Below are positions 34,147 to 46,400 of a stretch of 64,000 bases of DNA, one piece after another. How positions within the stretch are numbered: position 1 is the stretch's first letter; every line of letters begins with the position of its first letter. Below the pieces are notes generated by a model that was given only the letters and a program-made list of their open reading frames with translations, searched no databases and had not been told where the DNA came from. This DNA comes from Porites lobata (lineage: Eukaryota; Cnidaria; Anthozoa; Scleractinia; Poritidae): NCBI GenBank assembly GCA_942486035.1, contig CALNXK010000039.1:276001-340000 (forward strand), given 5' to 3'. The translations under genes were made by a program, and so were the position numbers.

Positions 34147-37100
34147 ACTACCCCCCACACGGATAGCAGTTCACTACCTTGAAAGGTACTTTTCGCATTA
34201 AGGTTGGTTTCCCCTGTCGCGTACAGAGTACAGCGTCTCCAGTAAATAAAATTTTATTTTACATTTGCCCGACTCGATGTATATAACACATTGCTCTGAG
34301 CTAAACAACCATAACTTTTATCTCCTTTTTGTCTTTCTCTTGATAGCTCGATTCGTTCAAATCCATAAAGGCCAAAGGCATAGCTATACCGACGGTATAG
34401 TTCACGACGAACATGTAGAGAGCCTTCTCAGTGATTTGGAACAGTCTGGTTTCAACAGAATTACAGCCGAGAGGTATGGAGATATGAATCGTCAAAGCCC
34501 CAATACACATCGTAAACAACACTACGAAAAGTACAGTTCCAAAGTATTCAAGGAAACAGTCACAGAGACAGGACAATTTGTGACTTCCATGATCGAGGCG
34601 TGTTTGCCAGAACACAAAGACGAGAATAGTCATTACCAACAATAAGATAAAAGCAGAAACAGTAATTAGATTAGCTCTAGAATCGTTGTCCTGGGAGAAA
34701 CAGCTAAACCACCACACAGATCCGGAGCCAACAGCAGCTAGAAGAATCCCCGGTAATAGCAAGAGTTTTGTCAAAAACAGTTCCTTTTCGCTCTCTGAAA
34801 CTGGACCTCTAGATTTCAATGCTACCATCACCAACAAGTTCCCACATGAGAAAAATGTCGCGAAAATGGTGACCAGTTTGTAGAACGGGAAGCAATTCTC
34901 TGGATGGGCGAACCATATTATATCTTGGCTGTGTTCCTTCCAAGCCTCAACGATATTCACTGCAATGATTGTGACTTCAGCTACAAACTGACTTGCAACT
35001 AAAGCACGCTTTTTGTTGTCTTTGAAACAGGTATAAAGCATTTGAACATTACAGAAGATTCCTAATATCCCACATATTGCTGTTAGCAGGAATAACGACA
35101 TGTTCAGAACGGAACGAAAATTTTTGTCCCTTTCACAGAACGAAAGCTTTTGGACCTTTCGACATTGACGCCGTATGATGAGTGAAATACTGATTGTTCC
35201 GTTTTTGTTATTATTAGTTTTTGTCGCTTGCTCTTGCATGTAATATAATTGATTAAAAATTTGCATACCTGACATGCACGAGTTACTACGAAAAGCCAAT
35301 CTATCTTCATGCGACCTACACCATTGCCGCTCATGAATTGTTAGAAAGGGTGTTACACCGTAATGGGGTAAACCGCGGTTGGCGAACAAAATCGTGAAAA
35401 TTATTAGTTTGTTAAAACTGAGTAAACGCGCATTACGTGTCCCTGTATTATTTGAATCAAATATCAGTGGATAACACAACAATTACCATAAGACCATCGG
35501 CGCTGTTGAGGAACGTTGTAAATGTAATGATTTGTATGAGAGAGGAAACGAATGTTTCTTTAGAAACAAATCGGAAAACCTCACTCAAGTTGCGGGTTTT
35601 TTTTTTCTAGTGTGGTTTCTTGTTTATGATCGTTAAAGGAGCCATTTCAGGAGGATATAACGGTTTGAGATCAATTCTGTGCTAAAGTAATTACTTAATG
35701 GTGACTTTACTTATACAGCTGATTCAATAAAGGTTGGTTTGGACATTGGGAATTGTTCATTGGAAGCTATTGTTTGGTTGTCACTGAAGTAAATCATTAC
35801 ATTGTTCCATATGCCCGAATGCCCAATTTTCAATTACCAATGACCAATTACCAAACTGAGCAACCTTTTTTGATTTAGCTGCAAACAGTGAAGCTAATTT
35901 GTATATACGACGAAGCTTTGACCGTTTACGTTGTATGCTTATGAGCAAAGTGAAAACAAGGGAATCGCCTATACTGGGAACGTGCGAAGGATCAAAGGAA
36001 GACTGATGACGTCAGCGACATCATTTGCTTTGCTTAGCTTTCGCTTCCAATTCTGGTCATTCCTTTTTGTTTAGTGGAATTGAACGATGTATCTGACTGT
36101 TACAAAGGAATAGCGAAGTAAATGAAGATTTTGAAGATGATTGGGGAGTTGTCGAAAACGACAAGCCTTCGTATTTGCCGCTACCTTGATCTTGATATTA
36201 TTCGACATTTCTGTTTATCATCCTACGCCATACTTCAGTGTCAATGTGGCCGCGAAATAGGGGGACATTAAAAGAGGTTTTGCAAGATTTTCAACAAGTT
36301 GAAATTTTGAATACATAGTTTACTACGACAGAAAAAATCTTGTTATACACACTTTTAATTTACATTCATTTTAACGGACCAAGACGAAATCGAGGTCAGT
36401 AAAAACGAAACAAAAGAACGAGGCCAATATCCAGCCGCCTTGACATCGAACAAGCTTTGTCAATAAAGGATTTTTTTCCTTATGGGATCTGAGGGGAAAA
36501 TCCCGAGAGGGCGAGATACAATCACCTTACCCGCTTGGGTAGCCAATCAGGTCAACGGATTCGCTTCAACTTGACTGCACGCGCGGAACCAGTAGTATAA
36601 TAATTTTCACTGTCAGTCAAGTTATTTTACCAACATTTTTGGTAACGGGCAAAAGCAGGTCCACTTATCACATGTTAGTTCATATTTACAAGCGGAATTT
36701 CCGGGTTTCGTCTTAAAAATGTAGGAACACAGGCCTCCACTTTTGACCCACAGAAGAACGGCAGTTTTCTGTTTGTTTGTTTTTCTTTTGCAGTCGCACC
36801 GACAGCCACAAACATTGTGCCCTCTTAGCACTGTAAACAGTGAGTTATAAAGAACCAGTGTAAAAAGAAACAGCAAACAAAAGCAAACAGCGGTGATAAA
36901 CATAAGGAAATATAAACGCAAATATAAAATATAAGGAATATGCGTTTGCAAGGCGTTTATATTTCCTCACATTTATCACCGCAGTTCGCTTTTTCTCAAG
37001 CTAAGACGGCCAAAAAAAAAACGAACAAACAAACAAAAAGCGAGAGTATCTACAATTTAGTCAGGGAAAACTTCACGCGAAATAGCACAAGATTCTCTTA

Positions 37101-37457
37101 CCTGTGTTAGGTCCATTAGAAACAATTCCATAAGGGCTGCAAAAAGAGAGAAAAAAAATAATCAACGATAAAGCTAACGATGATGATAATGTGGTGGGGA
37201 GGGGGGGGGGAGGGAGGTAAAGGTGAGAATGATATAATAATAGTACTTACACTACTACATGAAAAATTTCTGCAATCTGATACGCTCTTCTCACGTATGG
37301 TAATATGCCCGTCCAACCTCGTTTTCGAGTGAAATTTCTTTTGAAATTCAAATACGAAAACGTCGTCCGATTAGCATTTCAAAAGAAGTTTTACTCGAAA
37401 ACGAGGATGGACGGGCATATTACCATACGTGAGAAGAGCGTATTGGCTTAGAGCAGT

Positions 37458-37490
<33 letters not shown>

Positions 37491-40400
37491 GAAAATTACA
37501 AACCTTTTGTGGGTAGTAGTATAAACAAATAATAGCATGATTTGTACGTGATATATGGCATAAATACCACTCGTGATATTTCATATCACTCGTGGTATTT
37601 ATGCCAAATATCACTACAAATCATGCTATTGCCTATACAAATAACAAGCATATTATTACTTTTGCTGACTAACGGTATGCAAAGAACTCTCTGTCCGAGT
37701 AGAAAACTCGGTGTCTGGCAAATCGTTTCCAATAAAAAATTTGTGAATGATAAACTAGTGTCTGGCAAACTCTCCAAGTTTTTACTTAACGAGCGTCTTT
37801 TGGTCAATAACTTTCAAAACAGCTGCTCCACAGAAAATCACTGAACACACGTAACGCAAAAGACTATCGATTTATGACTGTACAATAAGTGTCACAAAAT
37901 ACCTTACGTCATCCTAACCCTTTCATACTTGCGCGCGTGAACAATAGAAACGTGATCATCACCCAACGATTCCATGAAACCCCTGATCCAGCAAATCGAG
38001 ATTTTTTTCTGGTATACTAACTGCAAAGTTTAACTGTAGAAATACTTTTCTATATATACGCGCGAGCTAATTGAATGCCTTCTTGGGATTTCGCCTTCTG
38101 GGCGAAATCCCCGCGGGGGCACTCACGCATACAGCCAGTTTAAACTAGCCTGTGAACAGGCTCTCTGTCTGGGGAAAAAAATAGCAAGGAAAGGGAAGGG
38201 AAGGGGGGAGAGAGCCTGTAGACACACGTTTTAGCTTTTCCCTCTCCCTAATTCCCCGCTCGACCAAAGGCCTGTTCACAGGCTAGTTTAAACAAGTACA
38301 CGTTATGGCCTTCACACTCTAAAGCAACATCTAGCAGACCTCGGAAAAACACGCACGCAAATATTTGAAAACCTTGAGTTGAATTGGCGCTATAGAAGTG
38401 AATAAATTGAATTAAATTAAATCAAGTGAACACTGTATAACGTGTCAAATGTCTGTGCTGGGTGGACGCAGATTAATCAAGGGAGGAGTCGGGGGGGAGA
38501 ATTCACAAGAGTTACCAATAGTCTGTAATGATACAGAAACCTCATTTTGCAAAGCTAGTAAAAACGCATACTTTTGTTACAAATTGCTTTGATATGGTGA
38601 TTCTTACGGCGTAATAAATGCTGACAATAACATCTTTTTCCTAAAAACCATTTCTTACATTTGACTGTAATATTAAAGAAGAGACACTTGCCAAGGTGGT
38701 AAATTGCCCCGGGGTTTATAGCTACAGCCATTCAAGCCACATTATTGAGTACCTTAAATTGGAAAACTCTGAACTTTGCTCTGAGGTGTCGGTCTGCAAA
38801 GAAAAACAGCAGCAAGGATGCCGTCAGAGCCGGCTATTTGCAGGGCCAAGGCAGTAGCTTCCTTATTGGTAATTTTTAGGGAGTTCATCAAGATACCAAG
38901 TGAATTTACGATTTGTCAAAGTGAATTGTCAAGTGTAGGTGATATTCTATTAAGGTCGGCTTATAAGAAAAGTCGTTGCGTTTTACCGTCGTCCAAAACC
39001 GTGAAAATAGAAAATTTCATGGCGAGGTTGTGCCGGGACGTTAAAGAAATGTACAAAAACGTGTGCTGCAATTGCAGAGTTGTTTCGCGAGTTAAACCTG
39101 TTGCTTTTAATTTTTTGGACGCTCTCGTTGCCGTCACCGTTGTCGTGACATCATGAACTCCCTTTTAAGCCACTGACTATTATACTATGATGTGAATGCT
39201 GCGCGCGCTGTGATTGGTCATTGCCCATGATCTATTAGAGTACTGGCCCGAATTGTACAAAAGGTGGATAGCGCAATGCACCAGAAAAAACACTGTCCAG
39301 CCGATAAATGTTAGGAAAATTACCATTGCGCTATCCAGTGGATGGTGATTTATTCGGTGGATAGCGCTATCCACTTTTGAACAACTGGGGCCAGCTACAT
39401 AGATGACGTTCCGGGAAACTAGACTAGACTTGCAGTTTCGCAAAATGTTTTTGGTATTATTCTTCTTTTAACAAGTGAAGGCGTTGAAAAACGTTTCGGA
39501 GAAACTGTCTACAAGAAATATAAAGAAGAAAAGAAGAAATAGAGACGAAGAGTAGCGTTTGTGACTTGGAAAACTCCTAAACTGGCACAAATCCTCGAAC
39601 AGTCCAGCGATACGAGGCAAGCCTGTCGTTTTTCCTTTCTGATTATTGTATAAAACAAATAGATTCCATGTCCCCGTTGGTCTGTTCAGTAATTTCAGCG
39701 TATTCTCAAAGAAACAGAAAGCTTCACTGTACTTTTTTCTCCGAAAAAAAAAATACATAAATAAAACAGCACAGTTATTTTCAACTGCTTTTACACGTCG
39801 TGTAAAAAAAGAAGAAATGTGCGAGTGCTGGGGGTAACCCTCTTGCAGGGCACCAGGGTCACCCTCCTTCCTTGTAACAAAACAAACAGGGCCTAAACTT
39901 ATTGCTTTTTGACGTTCTCATTGCCTTCGCCGTAGTCGTTGCTTAAGCTCCCTAAGGTCTCTTATATCACTCACCCCAACAGACGTCTTATACAACGCTC
40001 CACTTCCTTTAACGTTCACATCTTCTTTAATCCTACAGTATATCAGAAAAAAAAAAAGATTTTTTGTCAGGGCTCGAAAGAAACTTGAATTCCGGCATGT
40101 CCTTTGGACAAGCAGTTTTTACATTTTGCCCGGGGCAACTACTTGCTTGTTAGACCGTCTCTTCAGATTTAATGAGGGTAGTGCACGCGCGCGCAAGCAG
40201 CGAGTGACGAAGCCGCGAGACGCAAGAACAAGGGCAATCGCGCGTGTTTTGCTTGACGGACCAAGAAAACAGAGAGACTGCTCGTAGTCTACTTGCTTGT
40301 GTGAGTCGATGATTTAGTTGGAGGATGACTTGCCTCGACCCCAGTGCCCATAGGGCAAGTAAGCTTTAAACGTTACTTGCCCAGCAAGAAAATCTACTCG

Positions 40401-43400
40401 TCCAGAACTGCGTACCGGGCGGGACTTTTTCTTAAGCCCTGTTAATGTTTGCGAAGAACATTACTATTCAACTCCATAATCAATGTTTTTTCCTTTTCTA
40501 TACACTTAACGACCCTGTTGACAGACAAGGCAGTGTGAACTTTTAAAACAGTAGAGGAAAGGACCATAAGAAATCCAACGATAATTTTAGGTCGGTGGGA
40601 GTAACTAGTAAGCGAAAAGAATCAATTGAGCTCAGAGTGAGTCACTTGATGTGTCACTGAAAATCAAGTCCAAGGGTGAATAATTCTTGCAAAAATATAA
40701 CTGGCTGGTTTGGAAGGGAATTTAAGGTAGGACAGAAAAAACAAGGTGTTTATTATAATAGCTTTGTATTCGTTGCAACAAGAAATAACCGTCCGACTAA
40801 CTAACGATTCTGCAGGCTTGAGAACACTATCCTGATTTTTTATTGGAACAGATAAATGTCCCTGGCGGCAAGGACGGGTGTATCCGCAGGCCACAAGCAC
40901 ACAAACCTACAAACAAAGAGATTTACTAGAAGGAAAGATTCCAAAACCAGAAACTTACCATTATTTTGAGGGCTATTTTTGTCAACTAAGACGCACTTAA
41001 TTGAAGGAAAAAATTTTCGTATAAACTTCAGTGCCACCGTACAGTAAATTAAGGACCGAGAAGTTTTTAATAAAAGAACAAGAAATGACTTAGCAACGTA
41101 TACGAGGTTCCATTTCTTTTAAAAAAAAAAACAGGTGACTAGTTACCCAGAGTATCTACCTCGGAAAGATCTCATCTGTTTATAACACAGTCGAAAAAGT
41201 GAGGTTTCACTCAGTTTTAGAGTTAGCTAATCAACTAGCACAGCGAACGAACAAGTCAGGTTTTAAACATGATTGATAATGTTATTTATTCAATAGGTAC
41301 GTGTATTTTTAAAATACTTACGTGTTATAAACTCCCAAATCAGCACCTGCTGGTGAGGACTTTGTTGTTGGATCCTGAAATGACAGACAACAATCTGTTT
41401 TAACATATGTTACTTTTACTTTTTTTTACTTAAATGTAACTTTAGTTGAACCTCTGAAAAGAGGACATTCTTGGGTCCAGAGAATGTGTCCATGCACTTT
41501 GGAATGAGAGGTGTCGCAGCTGGGACCATGACGAAGTCTCCAGCTATTGGAGATGGCAGGAGGTGTCTGCCTCTGGAAGGCATTCACCTGTGGGAATAGT
41601 CTGCCACTGGAAGGCATCCACCTGCGGGCGGCATCTGCCTACAGAAGGCATTCACCTGTGGGAGATGCCTGCCTGTGGAATTGCCCACCTAAAGTGGGGA
41701 GAGGTTGCCCGGGTTGCTGCCTGTTGGGGTGCCCTCTTGTGAGAGGTGGCCGCCTGGGGGAATGCCCGCTTGCAGAAGCAAAAGTTGTCCGCCTGTGGTA
41801 GGCGTCTGCCATCATAGGTGACTTTTAGCAGGGCTATAAGTGTGCTAGTTGAAAACTTGATGAACTAAATTGTTACTTTCTTACACTATACTAAAGAAAA
41901 AAAGTCATCCGCCACTGAAACCTATAACGTCGCAAAAAGACTGACTCCACCTACTTAAAGCTGTAATGTAGTTATGTCTGAGGAACAAGATTTACCGTCA
42001 GTCACTTCAAGAACTGCTAGTTGTTACAAAAAAGGAACAAAATGTCATTAGGCAAATATAACTGCTTACAAGAAAAGATTTGTAATCTTGTATCATCTCC
42101 ATATCCTCTTGGTCCAGTCTGACAGCATAGTCTTGCACTCCTTGAGTCCAATACTTTTGAATAGCAGCACAGCCACCAAGGCCTATCTCATGCAGGGCAT
42201 ACTCCATTGCATCCTAAATAAAGTAATGGGGAAATGATGTTTTAAAAAAGTCAATTTTATATCAATACATTACCGTAGTGATGTGCCAGTCATCTAAGGC
42301 CCGACTTTAGCACGGCAGTAGCGCGACGTTTGAAACCAAGTCGTGCTACTGCCGTGTAGCACGGCAAGCCATGCCATGCTACACGGCAGTAACTAGACTT
42401 GGTTTCAAACGTTGTGCTACCACCGTGCCGAACTCAATTCATAAATTATAAGTAAATTAGAACACATTTAAAAGTTTGCTAAACCGTTGCTTTACTTTTG
42501 TGTTTCGTTTTCGGCAACAGCCGTTCTAGTCGACAAATTAAATTCGACGTCTGAAGCCAAGGTCGTGCTAGTGTCGTGCTGCAGTCGAGCCAGCTGAGCC
42601 CAATTTATGTTGGGTGTCCTGTGCAATTAATAGGCGAGATTTTTTGAGATTGCATTTGTGTCGACAAACATTTGCCTCGCTTTGAGGGGCTAGCACCCGT
42701 TGTGCCACACTTTGAAGCTCTAACTCGCTTGGTGGTTCCTGACTTCGTAAAGCGTTGTTTATCTTTTTTTTGATCGTTGGCTGCGTTGGCAACAGTTTTT
42801 CCCCCCCCGGGAACTGGTATCTATTTTGTGACACTCGCTCACAGATGAAATATTGGCGATAATCGAATTTCTCTGTTTACTTCAGATTTGTTTACCGTTT
42901 TCTCGCATTTCTCGCACTGTTCAATTAAGGAAAAACTCCATTCTAAGATAATCGGATATGTAGATACCATGGCAACAATATGTTCTGCACACTGTATTTG
43001 TTTTTATGACCTCAGATCGACCATATATTTTAAACTTAATTCTATTTTTGACATCTCAATCAATACCTTTTCAGATGTCTTTAATTTTCTGTATTCCAAT
43101 TCGTAGCCAATTTTATTGACTATCCTACAGTGCAAAAGAGTATTCTGAGGATCATAGTCAGTGTTTGACCCGTTGTTACTTACATGTACTTCACCTAGAA
43201 GTTTAGATCACTGCTAAATAGCTAACAAACATGTCGAACGCACTCTCTTAAGCTCCGATTAGTCCTAGTAATAGTAATAACCAAAGGCTACGGAATACGG
43301 ACGACAACGATCGAGAAAGAAACCTTTGGCTTTTTATAGCCCAAGTGACCAGAAAACAGCTCGACTAGTCAGCAAAAGGTGATTTTCAGGGGTAAAACAA

Positions 43401-46400
43401 AAGAGTGCAAAATTAAAACAGTTGGTTTAAAAACTGACTGTGTAAGTTGCAGTCATGATATTTAGGATAACCACTTTGTCACACAGTCTGTGTCTTAAGT
43501 TCAAGCCAGTCAAAACATTTACATCATTAAGCACTCGTCATCATTATCAAAATCAGTATCTGGAGTGAGGAATTAAGAAAAGGTTGGAGGTTTGTTTAAT
43601 TCTTTGCTTATGGACTCTAGAAGCTTATCGGAAGGGGGAAATTACTATAATGTGTTAGAAACTAGGGGTCAGTTATTCAAACAAAGTCTGACTGAGAACG
43701 CAGTTAAAGAAATCATTGGACCTCCAGATCTCTTCGTTAATAGTGGGTCAACGTAAGAAAATAAGTGCTTTTCCCGTCTCCGCTATATACTTTATTGAAA
43801 TTGTTCACGATAAATGGTGTTTAGACAAAAGCGCTGGGAAACTGAAAATGACTTCCACCAGCACACAACGCAGTTTTGTTAAACGCAGGCTAAACTCCGG
43901 TTTCACAACTGGCCCTAAGAGTTAGAGAAACCCTCGCTTTTGCGAACCTCGCGCTCTCGGTAACTCGAACCTCCCGCTAACTCAAAGTAATTTTATGTTT
44001 CGCCACAGATCATTTCTGTATAATTTTGCCATCGATAAAAACAAAAGCAAAAAAAGTGCACTGCAGTCAGAAATTTTGAATTATTTTAAAACGACCGTGT
44101 CTTCTTTGTCTTTCCTTTTTTTGCCCATCAAGCTTTGTAGCTTAATTCCGTCAGGTTTCAAAATGTCAACCTTGCTAACCCTTGAAGTAAAGTATGCATG
44201 ATACGTGCATTCCTTTCCCATTCCATTTGCTTATTTGCTTATTTCGGGTTATTTGCTTCGAACCGATAACCCGAACTCCCGATATTAACTCGAAATTGTT
44301 TCTATTTCCCTACTACAAGGTTCGAAGGTTCGGTTATCGGGAGTCAACTGTATTCTCAGGTAGGATTAGCAACTTCAGCGTTAAACTCAATCAACAAGAT
44401 TAGATTTATGCATGGCTGCCAACATATCGTGTCCTGAGTCACTTACTGAAAAGCCACTTCTTCCATTTAGGGCTTCATTATCAACTGCAGTTCGCAAAAG
44501 ATGACAAAGCTTGGTGTTGAAGTCGTCTAGGATGTCTGTAAGTATCTCCAAAGCAGATTCACTTGCCACTGAGGAAATACAAAAGAGTTAACTAGAGTAT
44601 AGAGTGTTTTCGCATAACGTCACGGCGGCTATATTTATATTTTCCAAAAAGCATAAAAAAAAGTGCTTTCCAGGCCACTACATTCAAAGTTGAAGAAAAT
44701 TTAAAAGCAGATTTTTCCCTGAAAGTCATCTGTGTCCAGTAAAGAAATTTTTGACCCTGGAAGTTCGATGTTTCACTTGATGGAACGCTTCTACCTCACA
44801 CAATGAATCTGAATGCCTTTGTTTTAACTCCTGCAGTACGAATTTGTCGAGTCAAAGCACTGAAAAAGAGAAAATATAAACTTCTGGTTGCTATTTTTGA
44901 CGTACGGGACGTCAACGTCCCTTGCTGCTATAGGTCCCTATTAAACCCATCAGTTCCAGACCTTTACACATATTTTCCAATATTTTCATTTCAATTACTT
45001 GTACAAACTCTTTGACCAATACCTTGGTATCAATCCATAAAGGTAAGAGATTTTAATCCTACAAAACTGAAAACTACAGATTAGATTTTACACAAGAATC
45101 GTGCTGAGTAATAATATTGTATTGAGAGAGGAACTCACTATCAAATCCTGCAAGTGCACACAAGGAGGCTACCGCTCTCATCAGTAAGTGTCTGTTGGAT
45201 GCACTGTCTAACTCAGCACATGCTAATGTAGAATGTGTTCCAGGAGGGCTGCAATAGAGATACAACATTTTTTATTATAATTAACCAATACAAAAAAAAA
45301 AAAAATACAAAAGAATTCTCCAGTAACTCGAACTGTGATGGAAAACAAAAAAACAGTTTGAGTTATCAGGGTCGATTACATTATTAATCAATTTGTGATG
45401 TTCATTTTTTATTTTGATAATTTACTGATTACATGACAGAAAAGTTTCTGTATCACTTTAACCACTACAAAGACCAATACAATCATGAATAATTAGGTTT
45501 GGTTATAAAGGAAATTGAGAGTCAGCCTACATGTATTGGACCCATCAGCTGTAACCAGAGTGAAAAAAATCGGACAACGACCTTGGACGTTTACCTAATT
45601 CTTCTCCCTGAATAGTGTGAGGGTTCTTTAGTCTGCCTCACGGACGGTCTAAATCCCCAGACAGCATCAATAGTAAATTTGATTTCTCTACAGTGTATTT
45701 AGGCAGGGTTTTTGGTAGCATTTGGAAGTACCAGATGCAGTGGTTCAGCTGGTGGACGTGAACCGTTCGCGCCGTTGAGTGCCAGAGGCATGAACTCCTA
45801 ATTAAGGGGGTCCGGGGGTATGCCTCCCGGAAAATTTGTAAAATTGGACTCTCTAAAATGCAATTTCCTGCTTTCCCTGGACCGGAATTGGGTAACCGGG
45901 ATTATGACAAGAGTTATATCTTTTTTTCGATTGTATGCATTACATAACTAAGTGGGTAAAATAAAGGTCAAGTCTTTCTTTCGTTAATAAAGAAAAAACG
46001 ATTTTCACACTTAAAAAATAATTATTAGCTAGTGTGTGAAGTACTGACGTTACATGTCAAACAACCAGATGTTGCGTCTGGCGTCGGGCATGAAACGAAA
46101 CCCCTGTTTAGGTCTTGAGTGACAAGTCTGACTGCAATGCAGGCTAGGGTTCCTATGAATAGAGAAAAATAAGAAGACCTAAGAGCTTAAAAGAAAAAGA
46201 TCACTGGCAAATTACAAGATCATACTTTACATTCAAATCCTGGTAGGTAGTCAGGTTGGGAGTTAAACACTGACCATGACTGCTATTCTGGTGCCTTATT
46301 AACCCTTTAAGTCCCAATAGTGACCAACAACAATTTTCTCCTAACAATGTCCATACATTGTCAAGAGATAAGGTTGTGAGAATATAAAAAATGATCATGA

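Larger units (their letters stand above)
30143..35580. repeat. Segmental duplication, proximal copy
   Basis: Counterpart of 22503-29410. It retains the functional SUPT7L last two exons, a complete pogo-like MITE, and one seven-helix gene. It differs by its own insertions (two 'aagccccgtgaaaacggac'-type elements, a G-tract element at 33851-34170, a 104-base MITE at 30448-30551). Confidence 0.85.

Noticed and set aside
34265..34883. Plus-strand frames of 126 and 65 residues
   Set aside because: Antisense of the seven-helix gene. The minus-strand frame is conserved between duplicates and has clear helices.
35102..35482. 127-residue N-terminal extension of the proximal seven-helix frame
   Set aside because: No helix or domain is visible, and the aligned distal copy has an in-frame stop, so translation more likely starts at 35101.
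37980..38040. Possible exon with a 'ctttgcag' acceptor on the minus strand
   Set aside because: The segment belongs to a dispersed repeat also found at 26440-26500, and the correct phase-restoring exon is at 38753-38793.
40975..41037. Possible SUPT7L exon (frame with FPSIKCVLVDKNSPQNN)
   Set aside because: The phase does not fit between exons 7 and 8, which join directly in frame, and the acceptor has a poor pyrimidine tract.
41547..41801. 84-residue Cys/Gly-rich frame
   Set aside because: Produced by the degenerate minisatellite in SUPT7L intron 6.
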